NCBI GenBank assembly: GCA_013813145.1
Contig: JACCSE010000524.1
Location: 1 to 6,653 of the forward strand
Direction of reading: 5' to 3'
Length of the DNA: 6,653 nucleotides
DNA from: Gemmatimonadales bacterium
GTDB lineage: Bacteria; Gemmatimonadota; Gemmatimonadetes; Gemmatimonadales; GWC2-71-9
Shown here piece by piece: positions 1 to 5,466 of the stretch. Both the position numbers and the translations under genes were made by a program. The notes under the pieces are model-generated. The model saw nothing but the letters and a program-made list of their open reading frames with translations. It had not been told where the DNA came from and did not search any database. The first letter of the stretch is position 1; each line of letters opens with the position of its first letter.

Positions 1-1
1 G

Positions 2-250
2 TTCCTGCGGAATGGCGATTACCTGGAAGTGGCCGGCAAGATCGTCTCGGTGGAGGCGCGGCACGCGTCCGCTATTCGGGACGTGTTTGGGCGCTCCTTC
101 GCGCCCCAGGCGTTCGACCCGGCGTTCACCTTCGAGCAGGTGCTCCGGCGCGTCGACCCGTTCATCGTCACCCCCATCACGCTCACTAACAGCCCGACGG
201 CCGGTCACGCGGGCGCCCAGGTACAGGAAGAGGAGGAGATGGTATCATGA
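2..250 (+). CDS. Ferritin-like domain protein, C-terminal part (5' end outside window)
   Basis: Open from the left edge in the frame starting at base 2, giving 82 residues before a TGA at 248-250. The visible piece has the last helix of a Ferritin_2-type four-helix bundle: a run reading EVAGKIVSVEARHASAIRDV, whose E-x-x-H pair (VEARHA) is the usual metal-ligand signature of helix 4. After it comes a tail, AFDPAFTFEQVLRRVDPFIV, that closely resembles the end of the next gene (AFDEPLTRAEVLAIAGPFIV), so the two are paralogues. The last residues are glutamate-rich (QEEEEMVS) because the AGGAGG ribosome binding site of the next gene lies inside this coding end. Proteins of this family are often exported and found in tandem pairs; some relatives are called desiccation-related, but the biochemical role is unknown. 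An ATG/GTG inside the fragment (for example GTG at 29) is not the true start, since the frame stays open and family-like upstream. Confidence 0.8.
   Translation, partial: FLRNGDYLEVAGKIVSVEARHASAIRDVFGRSFAPQAFDPAFTFEQVLRRVDPFIVTPITLTNSPTAGHAGAQVQEEEEMVS
231..236 (+). promoter_or_regulatory. Strong ribosome binding site for the second ferritin-like gene
   Basis: AGGAGG lies 10 bases before the ATG at 247, within the coding end of the upstream gene. With the ATGA stop/start overlap it fixes the start at 247 and points to translational coupling of the two paralogues. Confidence 0.75.
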
Positions 251-1027
251 GCACCGATCTGCATCGCCTCTTCGCGGGACTGGATGACAAGAGCCTGGAC
301 CGCCTCGCCTCCCGACGGGAAACGATCCTCTCGGGCGGGCGCATCGCCGCGGCGCTGGCTCAGTACGGTGCCCATGGCGCTTTCCGGCACGGTAAGAGAC
401 GCCTTCGCCAGCTCGTCCCTGCCCGGACCCGTGGTGCGGGTCCTCAATTTCGCGCTTACCCTGGAGTACCTGGAGGCGAGCTTCTACAACCGGGGGGTAC
501 GCTCCGGGGTCATTCCCGGTGGGAAGGACCTGCGCATCTTCCGAACGATCCAGGACCACGAGAACGCCCACGTCGCCTTCCTGAAACAGACGCTCGGCAG
601 CGAGGCGGTGCCGAAACCCAGGTTCGACTTTACCGCTGGCGGCGCACTGCCCAACCCCTTCAGGAACTACGAGGTGTTCAAGATCCTGGCCCAGGGCTTC
701 GAGGATACCGGCGTGCGCGCCTACAAGGGCCAGCTCGGCGCACTCAAACCCTACGGCGCGTTTCTCACCGCGGCAGCAACCATCCATTCGGTCGAGGCCC
801 GACACGCCTCCGAAGTACGCCGGCTGCGGGGCCGTGATGGGTGGATCCCGTTCGAGGATCCCGCGGCGCCCGCGCCGATCAAGTCGGTCTACGAGGGCGA
901 GGACAATCTGGTGCAGCTCACGGTGAACGTGGGCGGGTTCCAGGGCGACAGGTCCGGCACCGAGGCCTTCGATGAGCCGCTCACGAGAGCGGAGGTCCTG
1001 GCGATCGCCGGTCCGTTTATCGTCTGA
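247..1027 (+). CDS. Ferritin-like domain protein (Ferritin_2 type), Tat-like signal, apparent frameshift near 357-362
   Basis: The start is ATG 247, overlapping the previous stop and preceded by AGGAGG. The first 37 codons (247-357) read MSTDLHRLFAGLDDKSLDRL followed by SRRETILSGG, a twin-arginine-like motif at residues 22-28, then the hydrophobic AALA. From about 359 the reading moves one base later: LSTVPMALSGTVRDAFASS continues the signal, then helix 1 (VLNFALTLEYLEASFYNRGV), helix 2 (DHENAHVAFLKQTLG) and helix 4 (HSVEARHASEVRRL) of a ferritin-like bundle, ending at TGA 1025-1027. Joined, the product is about 259 residues, a usual family length. The E/E-x-x-H ligand pattern is intact. One extra base or two missing bases (for example GC lost from a GGCGCTC context) would explain the shift. 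If it is real, a shorter product could start at ATG 374 or ATG 284 without a proper export signal. Predicted exported, probably metal-binding; substrate unknown. Forms a coupled pair with the upstream paralogue and ends at a strong terminator. Confidence 0.8.
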
Positions 1028-1040
1028 ACGGCGCACATGC

Positions 1041-1090
1041 ACCCGGGCGGCCTCGGTCACGCGGACCGGGGCCGCCCGGGTTGTTTGTGT
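1041..1090 (+). terminator. Strong hairpin terminator after the ferritin-like gene pair
   Basis: Left arm 1041-1058 pairs with 1064-1081: a 12-bp perfect outer stem (acccgggcggcc / ggccgcccgggt), a T-G wobble (1053/1069), then 5 bp (cggtc / gaccg) closing a 5-base loop acgcg. The T-rich run ttgtttgtgt starts inside the last pair and follows it. It begins 14 bases after the stop codon. This is a very good intrinsic terminator and separates the pair from the next gene. Confidence 0.85.
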
Positions 1091-1177
1091 CATCGCGGCG
1101 CACACCGGCGGCCTGCCGTGGGTGACGTCGGTCACGGTGGCATCCCCAGGCAGGTGCTAACGTACACCGCTGCAATT

Positions 1178-1189
1178 ATTTGCGCAAAT
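1178..1189. promoter_or_regulatory. 12-bp perfect palindrome in the leader of the DUF4142 gene, possible operator
   Basis: ATTTGCGCAAAT is its own reverse complement and sits 40 bases before the ATG at 1230 in a locally AT-rich patch (caattatttgcgcaaat), where a promoter could lie. No convincing -35/-10 pair could be assigned. A regulator site is an inference; a chance palindrome is possible. Confidence 0.3.
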
Positions 1190-1229
1190 GCGGATTCACC
1201 GCGACACAATAGGCGAGGAGGGTGGGACG

Positions 1230-2360
1230 ATGGGAATGCAATCGAGGGCCGCAGCGGCGACGCTGGCCTTGATGATTTCAGCGGGCGGTGTGTCCGCACA
1301 GGGGAAGGACGGAGCGGCCAGCAAGGCTTCGGTCGACAAGGCGATCGCCGGCTGGCCCGAGCGCCCGACGCTCGGTGCCAACGAGATGAGGGCAAAGTAC
1401 GGCGAGCCCCGGGAGGCCACGACTGAACGGCTCGTCTGGCACGACGCCGGGCCGTTCAAGCGAATTACCGTGCTGAAACTGGAAACGCCGCACGACTTCC
1501 CTCTGCCGCACGTGGACTTCCTCGAGCACACCATCACCTATAACGTGCCGCAGGATAAGGTAGGTGACCTGATCGCGTTCGACGCGAGCAGCACCATCAA
1601 TCGGACGGTGGGCGAGCTGTCGGCCCGCTGCGATCTGGAGGGGCACAACGTGCTCACCCTCAACCTCGATCATGACATCGTCACCGGAAAGAAGAGCGTG
1701 AAAGAGGCCCGCCAGGCGTTTGGCGAGATCGTCGTCCAGGACGTGCAGGGCAAGCACCCGCCCTACGTCGAGGCGCTCCAGTTTAAGCCCGCCAACGCGA
1801 AGACCGCCGCATTTTCGGACCGGCCGGTCATTCCCGGCTCGCCCGTGCGGGCCGCTGACACCGACTCCGCTGCCCGGCAGGCGATCGACCGAGGCAAGAT
1901 GGCCGAGGCGGAGATTCTCGCCACGGTGACGGCGATCGATCTCAATGAGATCAATGCCGCCGCGCAGGCCCAGACCAAGGACATCAGCCAGCCGGTCAAG
2001 AGCTACGCCAAGCTGCTCCACCAGGAGCATGGCATGAACCTGGATCAGACCCTCAAGCTCGGGCAGCAGATTGGTGCCACGCCCGTCATCACCACCTCCG
2101 TGGAGCGGCTGCAAAAGAAGGGAGCGGGCGAGCTCGCCGCCTTCGTTCAGCTCGATGGCCAGGCGTTCGAGCGCGCCTACATCGAGGCGATGGTCAAGGG
2201 CCACACCGAGGCGCTGGCCAAGATCGACGATCAGCTGCAGAAGTCGGCCGGCAACGCCGCGCTCAAGAAGCACCTGACGGGAACGCGGGCGCACGTCGCC
2301 AGTCACCTGGAGAAGGCGAAGGCGCTCGAGGCGGGGACGAAGCGGAGCGCCAGCCGGTAG
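1230..2360 (+). CDS. Exported two-domain protein: uncharacterised N-terminal domain + DUF4142
   Basis: The start at ATG 1230 is chosen over the in-frame ATG 1188 because GAGGAGGG (1215-1222) sits at good distance and the first 24 residues then form a clean Sec signal peptide (MGMQSR, hydrophobic AAAATLALMISAGGV, cleavage likely after SAQ). The product is 376 residues. Residues about 33-185 form a domain I cannot name, with KYGEPREATTERLVWHDAGP, HDFPLPHVDFLEHTITYNVP and LTLNLDHDIVTGKKSVKEAR as its most distinctive stretches; similar sequence appears in exported hypothetical proteins, by memory only. A linker (about 186-224) leads to a DUF4142 domain (about 225-370): TAIDLNEINAAAQAQTKDIS, KSYAKLLHQEHGMNLDQTL, YIEAMVKGHTEALAKIDDQL and the end LTGTRAHVASHLEKAKALEA. 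DUF4142 is predicted to be a ferritin-like helical bundle, usually periplasmic, of unknown function. It stands alone between two terminators. Stop TAG 2358-2360. Confidence 0.85.
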   Translation: MGMQSRAAAATLALMISAGGVSAQGKDGAASKASVDKAIAGWPERPTLGANEMRAKYGEPREATTERLVWHDAGPFKRITVLKLETPHDFPLPHVDFLEHTITYNVPQDKVGDLIAFDASSTINRTVGELSARCDLEGHNVLTLNLDHDIVTGKKSVKEARQAFGEIVVQDVQGKHPPYVEALQFKPANAKTAAFSDRPVIPGSPVRAADTDSAARQAIDRGKMAEAEILATVTAIDLNEINAAAQAQTKDISQPVKSYAKLLHQEHGMNLDQTLKLGQQIGATPVITTSVERLQKKGAGELAAFVQLDGQAFERAYIEAMVKGHTEALAKIDDQLQKSAGNAALKKHLTGTRAHVASHLEKAKALEAGTKRSASR

Positions 2361-2442
2361 CGGTGTATCGACGCCGCGGTGCTCGATCTTTCCGCGCATG
2401 ATACCGGCGGCGCGAGCGAAACATCGAGAATTGCTGAAAGCG

Positions 2443-2480
2443 AAGAGGGCCACCCGGTGGGGTGGCCCTCTTTCTACTTC
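2443..2480 (+). terminator. Intrinsic terminator after the DUF4142 gene
   Basis: Thirteen base pairs (2443-2455 with 2460-2472; core agagggccaccc / gggtggccctct) close a 4-base loop ggtg and run into tttctacttc. It starts about 80 bases after the stop codon and closes the single-gene transcript. Confidence 0.85.
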
Positions 2481-2594
2481 GTGTTCTCTAACGTCCTCCC
2501 CCAAATCTACTGGTTCTCCATCTGGAGGTTCTTGCGGGAGGGAGACGACCGAGGAACGCCGGAGGAGCAGTGAGGCCGCCAGTTTGAACGTAGG

Positions 2595-2821
2595 GTGGGT
2601 GGACTACCCGGAATCGAGTTGGTGTACCTCCTCCGCACCGCATGCCGAATCTGCCAATCCTGTACATCGCCAACATCGACCGGTCCACCCCGGCCATCGA
2701 GGCCAAGCTGCCCCGCGACGTGCCGATCATACGCGAGCCGATCACCGCCGAGGAGCTGCGGAGACTTGTGAGTGGCCTCCTCTCGCGGATGCCGGGGGCC
2801 GCTCTGGATGTTGGCGGCTGA
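2595..2821 (+). pseudogene. Decayed response-regulator receiver-domain fragment (C-terminal part)
   Basis: Read in the frame of base 2595, the DNA gives VGGLPGIELVYLLRTAC; shifting at about 2642-2647 to the frame of ATG 2642 gives PNLPILYIANIDRSTPAIEA, then LPRDVPIIREPITAEELRRL, ending at TGA 2819-2821. Joined, these match the order of a receiver domain after its phosphoacceptor site: the loop and helix 3 (LPG.xGIELV..LR), strand 4 (LPILYIA), helix 4, strand 5 (VPIIREP, where the usual Lys-Pro is Glu-Pro) and helix 5 (TAEELRRLV). The N-terminal half with the phosphorylated Asp is missing, a stop lies upstream in each frame (2571-2573 and 2591-2593), one base is lost in the middle, and there is no ribosome binding site before ATG 2642. 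A remnant of a hybrid kinase or single-domain regulator is the simplest reading. The 59-residue frame from 2642 could in principle be translated, but this looks unlikely. Confidence 0.5.
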
Positions 2822-2961
2822 GGCGGGCGCAGCACTCAGCCCACGTTGAGATTGGGCGACTGGCAACTGATTGTCCCACCTTGCCTTGGGTCCTACCCCC
2901 TATTACCTTCCTGGGCTTCCCTCCCGGCACACTGAGGTGCCGAGGGGCATTTCACGCGTAC

Positions 2962-2983
2962 CCGCGGGCGGTTTGGCCCGCGG
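2962..2983 (+). promoter_or_regulatory. Hairpin and possible -10 box in the rpsA leader
   Basis: ccgcgggc (2962-2969) pairs with gcccgcgg (2976-2983) over a 6-base loop ggtttg. TAGAAT (2984-2989) right after it resembles a -10 box, but no -35 is visible at 17 bases. AAGGA (2992-2996) is the only Shine-Dalgarno-like match before ATG 3011, at a rather long spacing of 14 bases. The hairpin could be an operator or an mRNA leader structure; rpsA is autoregulated at translation in E. coli, which makes the leader worth attention, but a link here is inference. Confidence 0.3.
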
Positions 2984-3010
2984 TAGAATCAAAGGACGGC
3001 ACAGCCCCGC

Positions 3011-4720
3011 ATGCTCGATCAACTTCAACCCACTACCGATCAGTTCGCCTCCCCCGCCAGCCTCCGCGTCCGGCAGGACCTCTACGACGAAGACTACTCC
3101 GACGAAGATTACGAGCGCATGCTCTCGATGTACGAGGGCACCATGGCGCAGATCGTCGAGGGGGAGATCGTCAAATCGAAGGTCCTCCGCGTCACTGAAA
3201 ACGCCGTCATCCTCGACGTCGGCTTCAAGTCGGAAGGCTCGGTCCCACTCGACGAGTTCAAGGATCCCCAGTCGCTCAAAGAAGGCGACGAGGTGGAGGT
3301 CTTCCTCGAGCATCTCGAGGACCAGGAGGGCGCGGTCGTCCTCTCGAAGAAGAAGGCCGACTTCATGCGGGTCTGGGAAAAGATCCGCGTGGCCCACGAG
3401 AGCGACCAGCCGGTCGAAGGCACTCTGGTCAAGAAGATCAAGGGCGGAGTGGTCGTAAACCTGATGGGGGTGGACGCGTTCCTGCCGGGGAGCCAGATCG
3501 CGCTCCGCCGGGTCCCCAACATCGACGAGCTGCTCGGGTCCACCTACGAGTTCAAGATCATCAAGCTGAACAAGCGGCGGCGGAACATCGTGGTGAGCCG
3601 CCGGGTGATCCTGGAGAACGAGCGGGCCCACAAGCGCGAGCACCTGATGAAGGAGCTGGCCGTCGGCCAGGTGCGGAAGGGCGTGGTCAAGAACATCACC
3701 GACTTCGGCGCCTTCATCGACCTCGGCGGCGTGGACGGCCTGCTGCACATCACCGACATGTCCTACGGGCGGGTATCGCACCCCACCGAAATGGTGGCCA
3801 TCGGCCGCGAAGTCGAGGTCAAGATCCTCGACATCGACTGGCAGCGCGAGCGGATCAGCCTAGGGATGAAGCAGCTTCAGTCCTACCCCTGGCAGAACGT
3901 CGCGGCCAAGTACCCGGTCGGTACCCGGGTGCAGGGCAAGGTGGTCTCGATCACCAACTATGGCGCGTTCGTCGAGATCGAGCCCGGCATCGAGGGCCTG
4001 GTCCATATTTCCGAGATGAGCTGGACCCGGAACGTGCGGCACCCGTCCAAGATCGTCAGTATCGGCGAGACGATCGAGGCAGTGGTGCTCAAGGTGGACG
4101 AGGGCGAGGAGAAGATCTCGCTCGGCATGAAGCAGACCGAGCAGGATCCCTGGATGGTGCTGCCGCTCAAGTATCCGGTGGGCACCCGGATCCAAGGCAA
4201 GGTCCGGAACCTCACCAGCTTCGGCGCCTTCGTCGAGATCGAGCCCGGCATCGATGGCCTGATTCACATCTCCGATATGAGCTGGACCAAGCGGGTGCAG
4301 CATCCCTCGGAAGTGGTGAAGAAGGGGGACAACGTCTCGGTGGTCATCCTCAACATCGACGCGGAGAACAAGCGGATTTCCCTCGGCCTCAAGCAGGCGG
4401 AGGAGGATCCCTGGCTCCATATCGGCGAGATCTATCCCATCGGGATGGAACTCCGCGGCCGCGCCGTGCGCCTGATGGACAAGGGCGTGGTCGTGGATCT
4501 GGGCAACGACATCGAGGGGTTCGTCCCCATGTCGCAGCTCGGCGTGGCCAACCTGGAAAATCCGGGCGACGCGGTGAAGGAGGGCCAGGTGGTGGATCTC
4601 AAGGTGCTCGAGGTCGATCCCATCCACCATCGGATCGTGCTGGCGGTGGTCGGGTATCCCGACGAGCCGATCATTCCGCCGGTGCGGCCGCCGGTTACGG
4701 AGGAGGCGACGGCGGGGTAA
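3011..4720 (+). CDS. rpsA: 30S ribosomal protein S1
   Basis: Binds mRNA on the small ribosomal subunit and helps bring structured or weakly initiated messages to the ribosome. The 569 residues contain six S1 (OB-fold) domains, as in the classic S1 of E. coli (557 residues): about 50-117, 135-205, 219-288, 302-375, 389-462 and 476-548. Domains 3-5 carry the standard signature, for example NITDFGAFIDLGGVDGLLHI and the D-M-S-x-x-x-x-x-HP motif; the first two and the last are more divergent, as usual, with domains 1-2 expected to anchor the protein to the ribosome. The N-terminus before domain 1 is acidic (DLYDEDYSDEDYERML). The start at ATG 3011 is preferred because MLDQLQPTTDQFASPASLRV fits the N-terminus I recall for Gemmatimonadota S1, although the Shine-Dalgarno AAGGA is weak and distant. 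It is a single gene, followed by a long palindrome. Stop TAA 4718-4720. Confidence 0.96.
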   Translation: MLDQLQPTTDQFASPASLRVRQDLYDEDYSDEDYERMLSMYEGTMAQIVEGEIVKSKVLRVTENAVILDVGFKSEGSVPLDEFKDPQSLKEGDEVEVFLEHLEDQEGAVVLSKKKADFMRVWEKIRVAHESDQPVEGTLVKKIKGGVVVNLMGVDAFLPGSQIALRRVPNIDELLGSTYEFKIIKLNKRRRNIVVSRRVILENERAHKREHLMKELAVGQVRKGVVKNITDFGAFIDLGGVDGLLHITDMSYGRVSHPTEMVAIGREVEVKILDIDWQRERISLGMKQLQSYPWQNVAAKYPVGTRVQGKVVSITNYGAFVEIEPGIEGLVHISEMSWTRNVRHPSKIVSIGETIEAVVLKVDEGEEKISLGMKQTEQDPWMVLPLKYPVGTRIQGKVRNLTSFGAFVEIEPGIDGLIHISDMSWTKRVQHPSEVVKKGDNVSVVILNIDAENKRISLGLKQAEEDPWLHIGEIYPIGMELRGRAVRLMDKGVVVDLGNDIEGFVPMSQLGVANLENPGDAVKEGQVVDLKVLEVDPIHHRIVLAVVGYPDEPIIPPVRPPVTEEATAG

Positions 4721-4727
4721 GCCCGGC

Positions 4728-4796
4728 TGTCACCCTGAAGCGAAGCGAAGGGGGCATGCCTCAGGGTATGTCCCCTTCACTCCGTTCAGGGTGACA
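4728..4796. repeat. Long imperfect palindromic intergenic repeat, possible terminator of rpsA
   Basis: The outer arms tgtcaccctgaa (4728-4739) and ttcagggtgaca (4785-4796) are perfect 12-bp complements. Inside, cgaagcgaagggg and tccccttcactccg pair with two mismatches, and catgcc/ggtatg nearly close the centre, so almost the whole 69 bases can fold on itself. It starts 8 bases after the rpsA stop, so it may also end transcription, although no T-run follows. The left arm recurs at 6630-6653, showing a dispersed repeat rather than a dedicated terminator. Confidence 0.75.
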
Positions 4797-4804
4797 CCCG
4801 CCCG

Positions 4805-4816
4805 TTGAGGGTGACA
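4805..4816. repeat. Extra partial copy of the palindrome's right arm
   Basis: ttgagggtgaca differs by one base from the right arm ttcagggtgaca, 20 bases downstream of it. It may be the stub of a second, deleted copy of the repeat or a slipped duplication. Confidence 0.4.
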
Positions 4817-4860
4817 ACCGCGGATCGCATACTCCGCCGGCCAGTCGAGGCGATAGTCAC

Positions 4861-5466
4861 ATGGCCAGTTTCCCGTTCCAAGTCACCGGCGGGCTGTTCG
4901 TCACCGCCGCCGCCATGCTGTGGCTGGGCTGGTGGCTTCTGCCGGCCCGGCCCGGCGCATTCTTCCTGCCCCACGATTTCGGGGCGATCCGCGCCCGCTA
5001 CCGCGTCTGGATCTGGCTCTTCCGGGTTCACCTCTTCGGCTATCTCGTCACCGTCATGGCGGCCGTGGCGCTCGGGGCCTCGCTCGGCGGCTCTGACGCG
5101 CGCGTACTGGTCTGGCCCGGCGCGGCGGTCATGGCTTCGGGCGCGATCGTCGGGTCGCTGGGGGCGGCGTTCTATTACCACGTCGGCGCCTGGGGTGCAC
5201 TGGACCTCCACCCCTGTCTGGTGCGGTTCAGTCGCGGCTTCTTCGGCTTGGGGCAGGTGGTGCTGGCCGCCGGCCTGGTGCGCGACGGCACGTTTCCCAT
5301 TTCCGTGGCCATCGCCGCCGGCCTCCTCGGTCTGGCCGCGATCGCGGTAACGATGGCGCGCCCCGACGAGCTGGAGCGCTACCGGCCGGTCTTTCATCTG
5401 AACGCGGCGTGGATGCTCGCCTTCGGCGTCGTCGCGCTGCACGCGGGGCTCGGTGTCGCCGGGTAG
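4861..5466 (+). CDS. Uncharacterised integral membrane protein, about six transmembrane helices
   Basis: I do not recognise the family. The 201 residues give about six hydrophobic segments: near 8-28 (GGLFVTAAAMLWLGWWLLPA), 52-75 (VHLFGYLVTVMAAVALGASL), 85-106 (PGAAVMASGAIVGSLGAAFY), 122-140 (weaker), 147-166 (VAIAAGLLGLAAIAVTMA) and 180-200 (AAWMLAFGVVALHAGLGV). Arginine-rich loops (residues about 43-50, and RPDELERYR near 168-176) should mark cytoplasmic sides. Histidines lie in or next to helices 2, 3, 4 and 6 (RVHLF, YYHVG, DLHPC, FHLN, ALHAG), which would allow heme or metal binding, but no known motif is present. The start at ATG 4861 has GAGG (4847-4850) 10 bases upstream. Its end overlaps the following oxidoreductase gene by 14 bases, so the two are co-translated and probably work together; a membrane anchor, quinone site or electron-transfer partner for that enzyme is an inference. 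Confidence 0.75.
   Translation: MASFPFQVTGGLFVTAAAMLWLGWWLLPARPGAFFLPHDFGAIRARYRVWIWLFRVHLFGYLVTVMAAVALGASLGGSDARVLVWPGAAVMASGAIVGSLGAAFYYHVGAWGALDLHPCLVRFSRGFFGLGQVVLAAGLVRDGTFPISVAIAAGLLGLAAIAVTMARPDELERYRPVFHLNAAWMLAFGVVALHAGLGVAG

Larger units (their letters stand above)
2361..3010. other. 650-base stretch without an intact gene
   Basis: It holds the terminator at 2443-2480, a decayed receiver-domain fragment at 2595-2821, a small inverted repeat (cggcac at 2925-2930 with gtgccg at 2937-2942) and the rpsA leader with its hairpin at 2962-2983. Open frames that cross it, in either direction, read through the terminator or show proline/serine/arginine-rich composition with no family likeness. 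I see nothing recognisable in 2481-2594 or 2822-2920. Confidence 0.6.

Noticed and set aside
245..1135. Minus-strand open frame opposite the second ferritin-like gene
   Set aside because: It runs through the strong terminator and has no family likeness, while the + strand holds clear ferritin motifs.
1122..1135. Short inverted repeat gtgac-gtcg-gtcac before the DUF4142 gene
   Set aside because: Five-base arms are common by chance at this GC content, and no promoter elements could be placed around it.
1188..1229. Upstream in-frame ATG as start of the DUF4142 protein
   Set aside because: It has no ribosome binding site and would place charged residues (RIHRDTIGEEGG) before the signal peptide; GAGGAGGG supports ATG 1230.
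1278..2504. Long minus-strand open frame (408 codons) opposite the DUF4142 gene
   Set aside because: It is an antisense shadow of a GC-rich gene: it reads back through the terminator, has a leucine/arginine/glycine-rich composition and shows no domain.
2600..2660. Possible tRNA-like segment (gaatcgagttggtgtacctc)
   Set aside because: There is no T-loop GGTTCRA motif, acceptor stem or cloverleaf; the segment is better explained by the receiver-domain remnant.
2398..3198. Plus-strand open frame of 266 codons across the intergenic stretch into rpsA
   Set aside because: It crosses the terminator and overlaps the true rpsA frame; its composition is proline/serine/arginine-rich, with no motif or ribosome binding site.
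2903..3781. Minus-strand open frame opposite the start of rpsA
   Set aside because: It is the antisense of S1-domain codons; the valine/leucine/histidine/aspartate-rich pattern is what the reverse strand of S1 gives.
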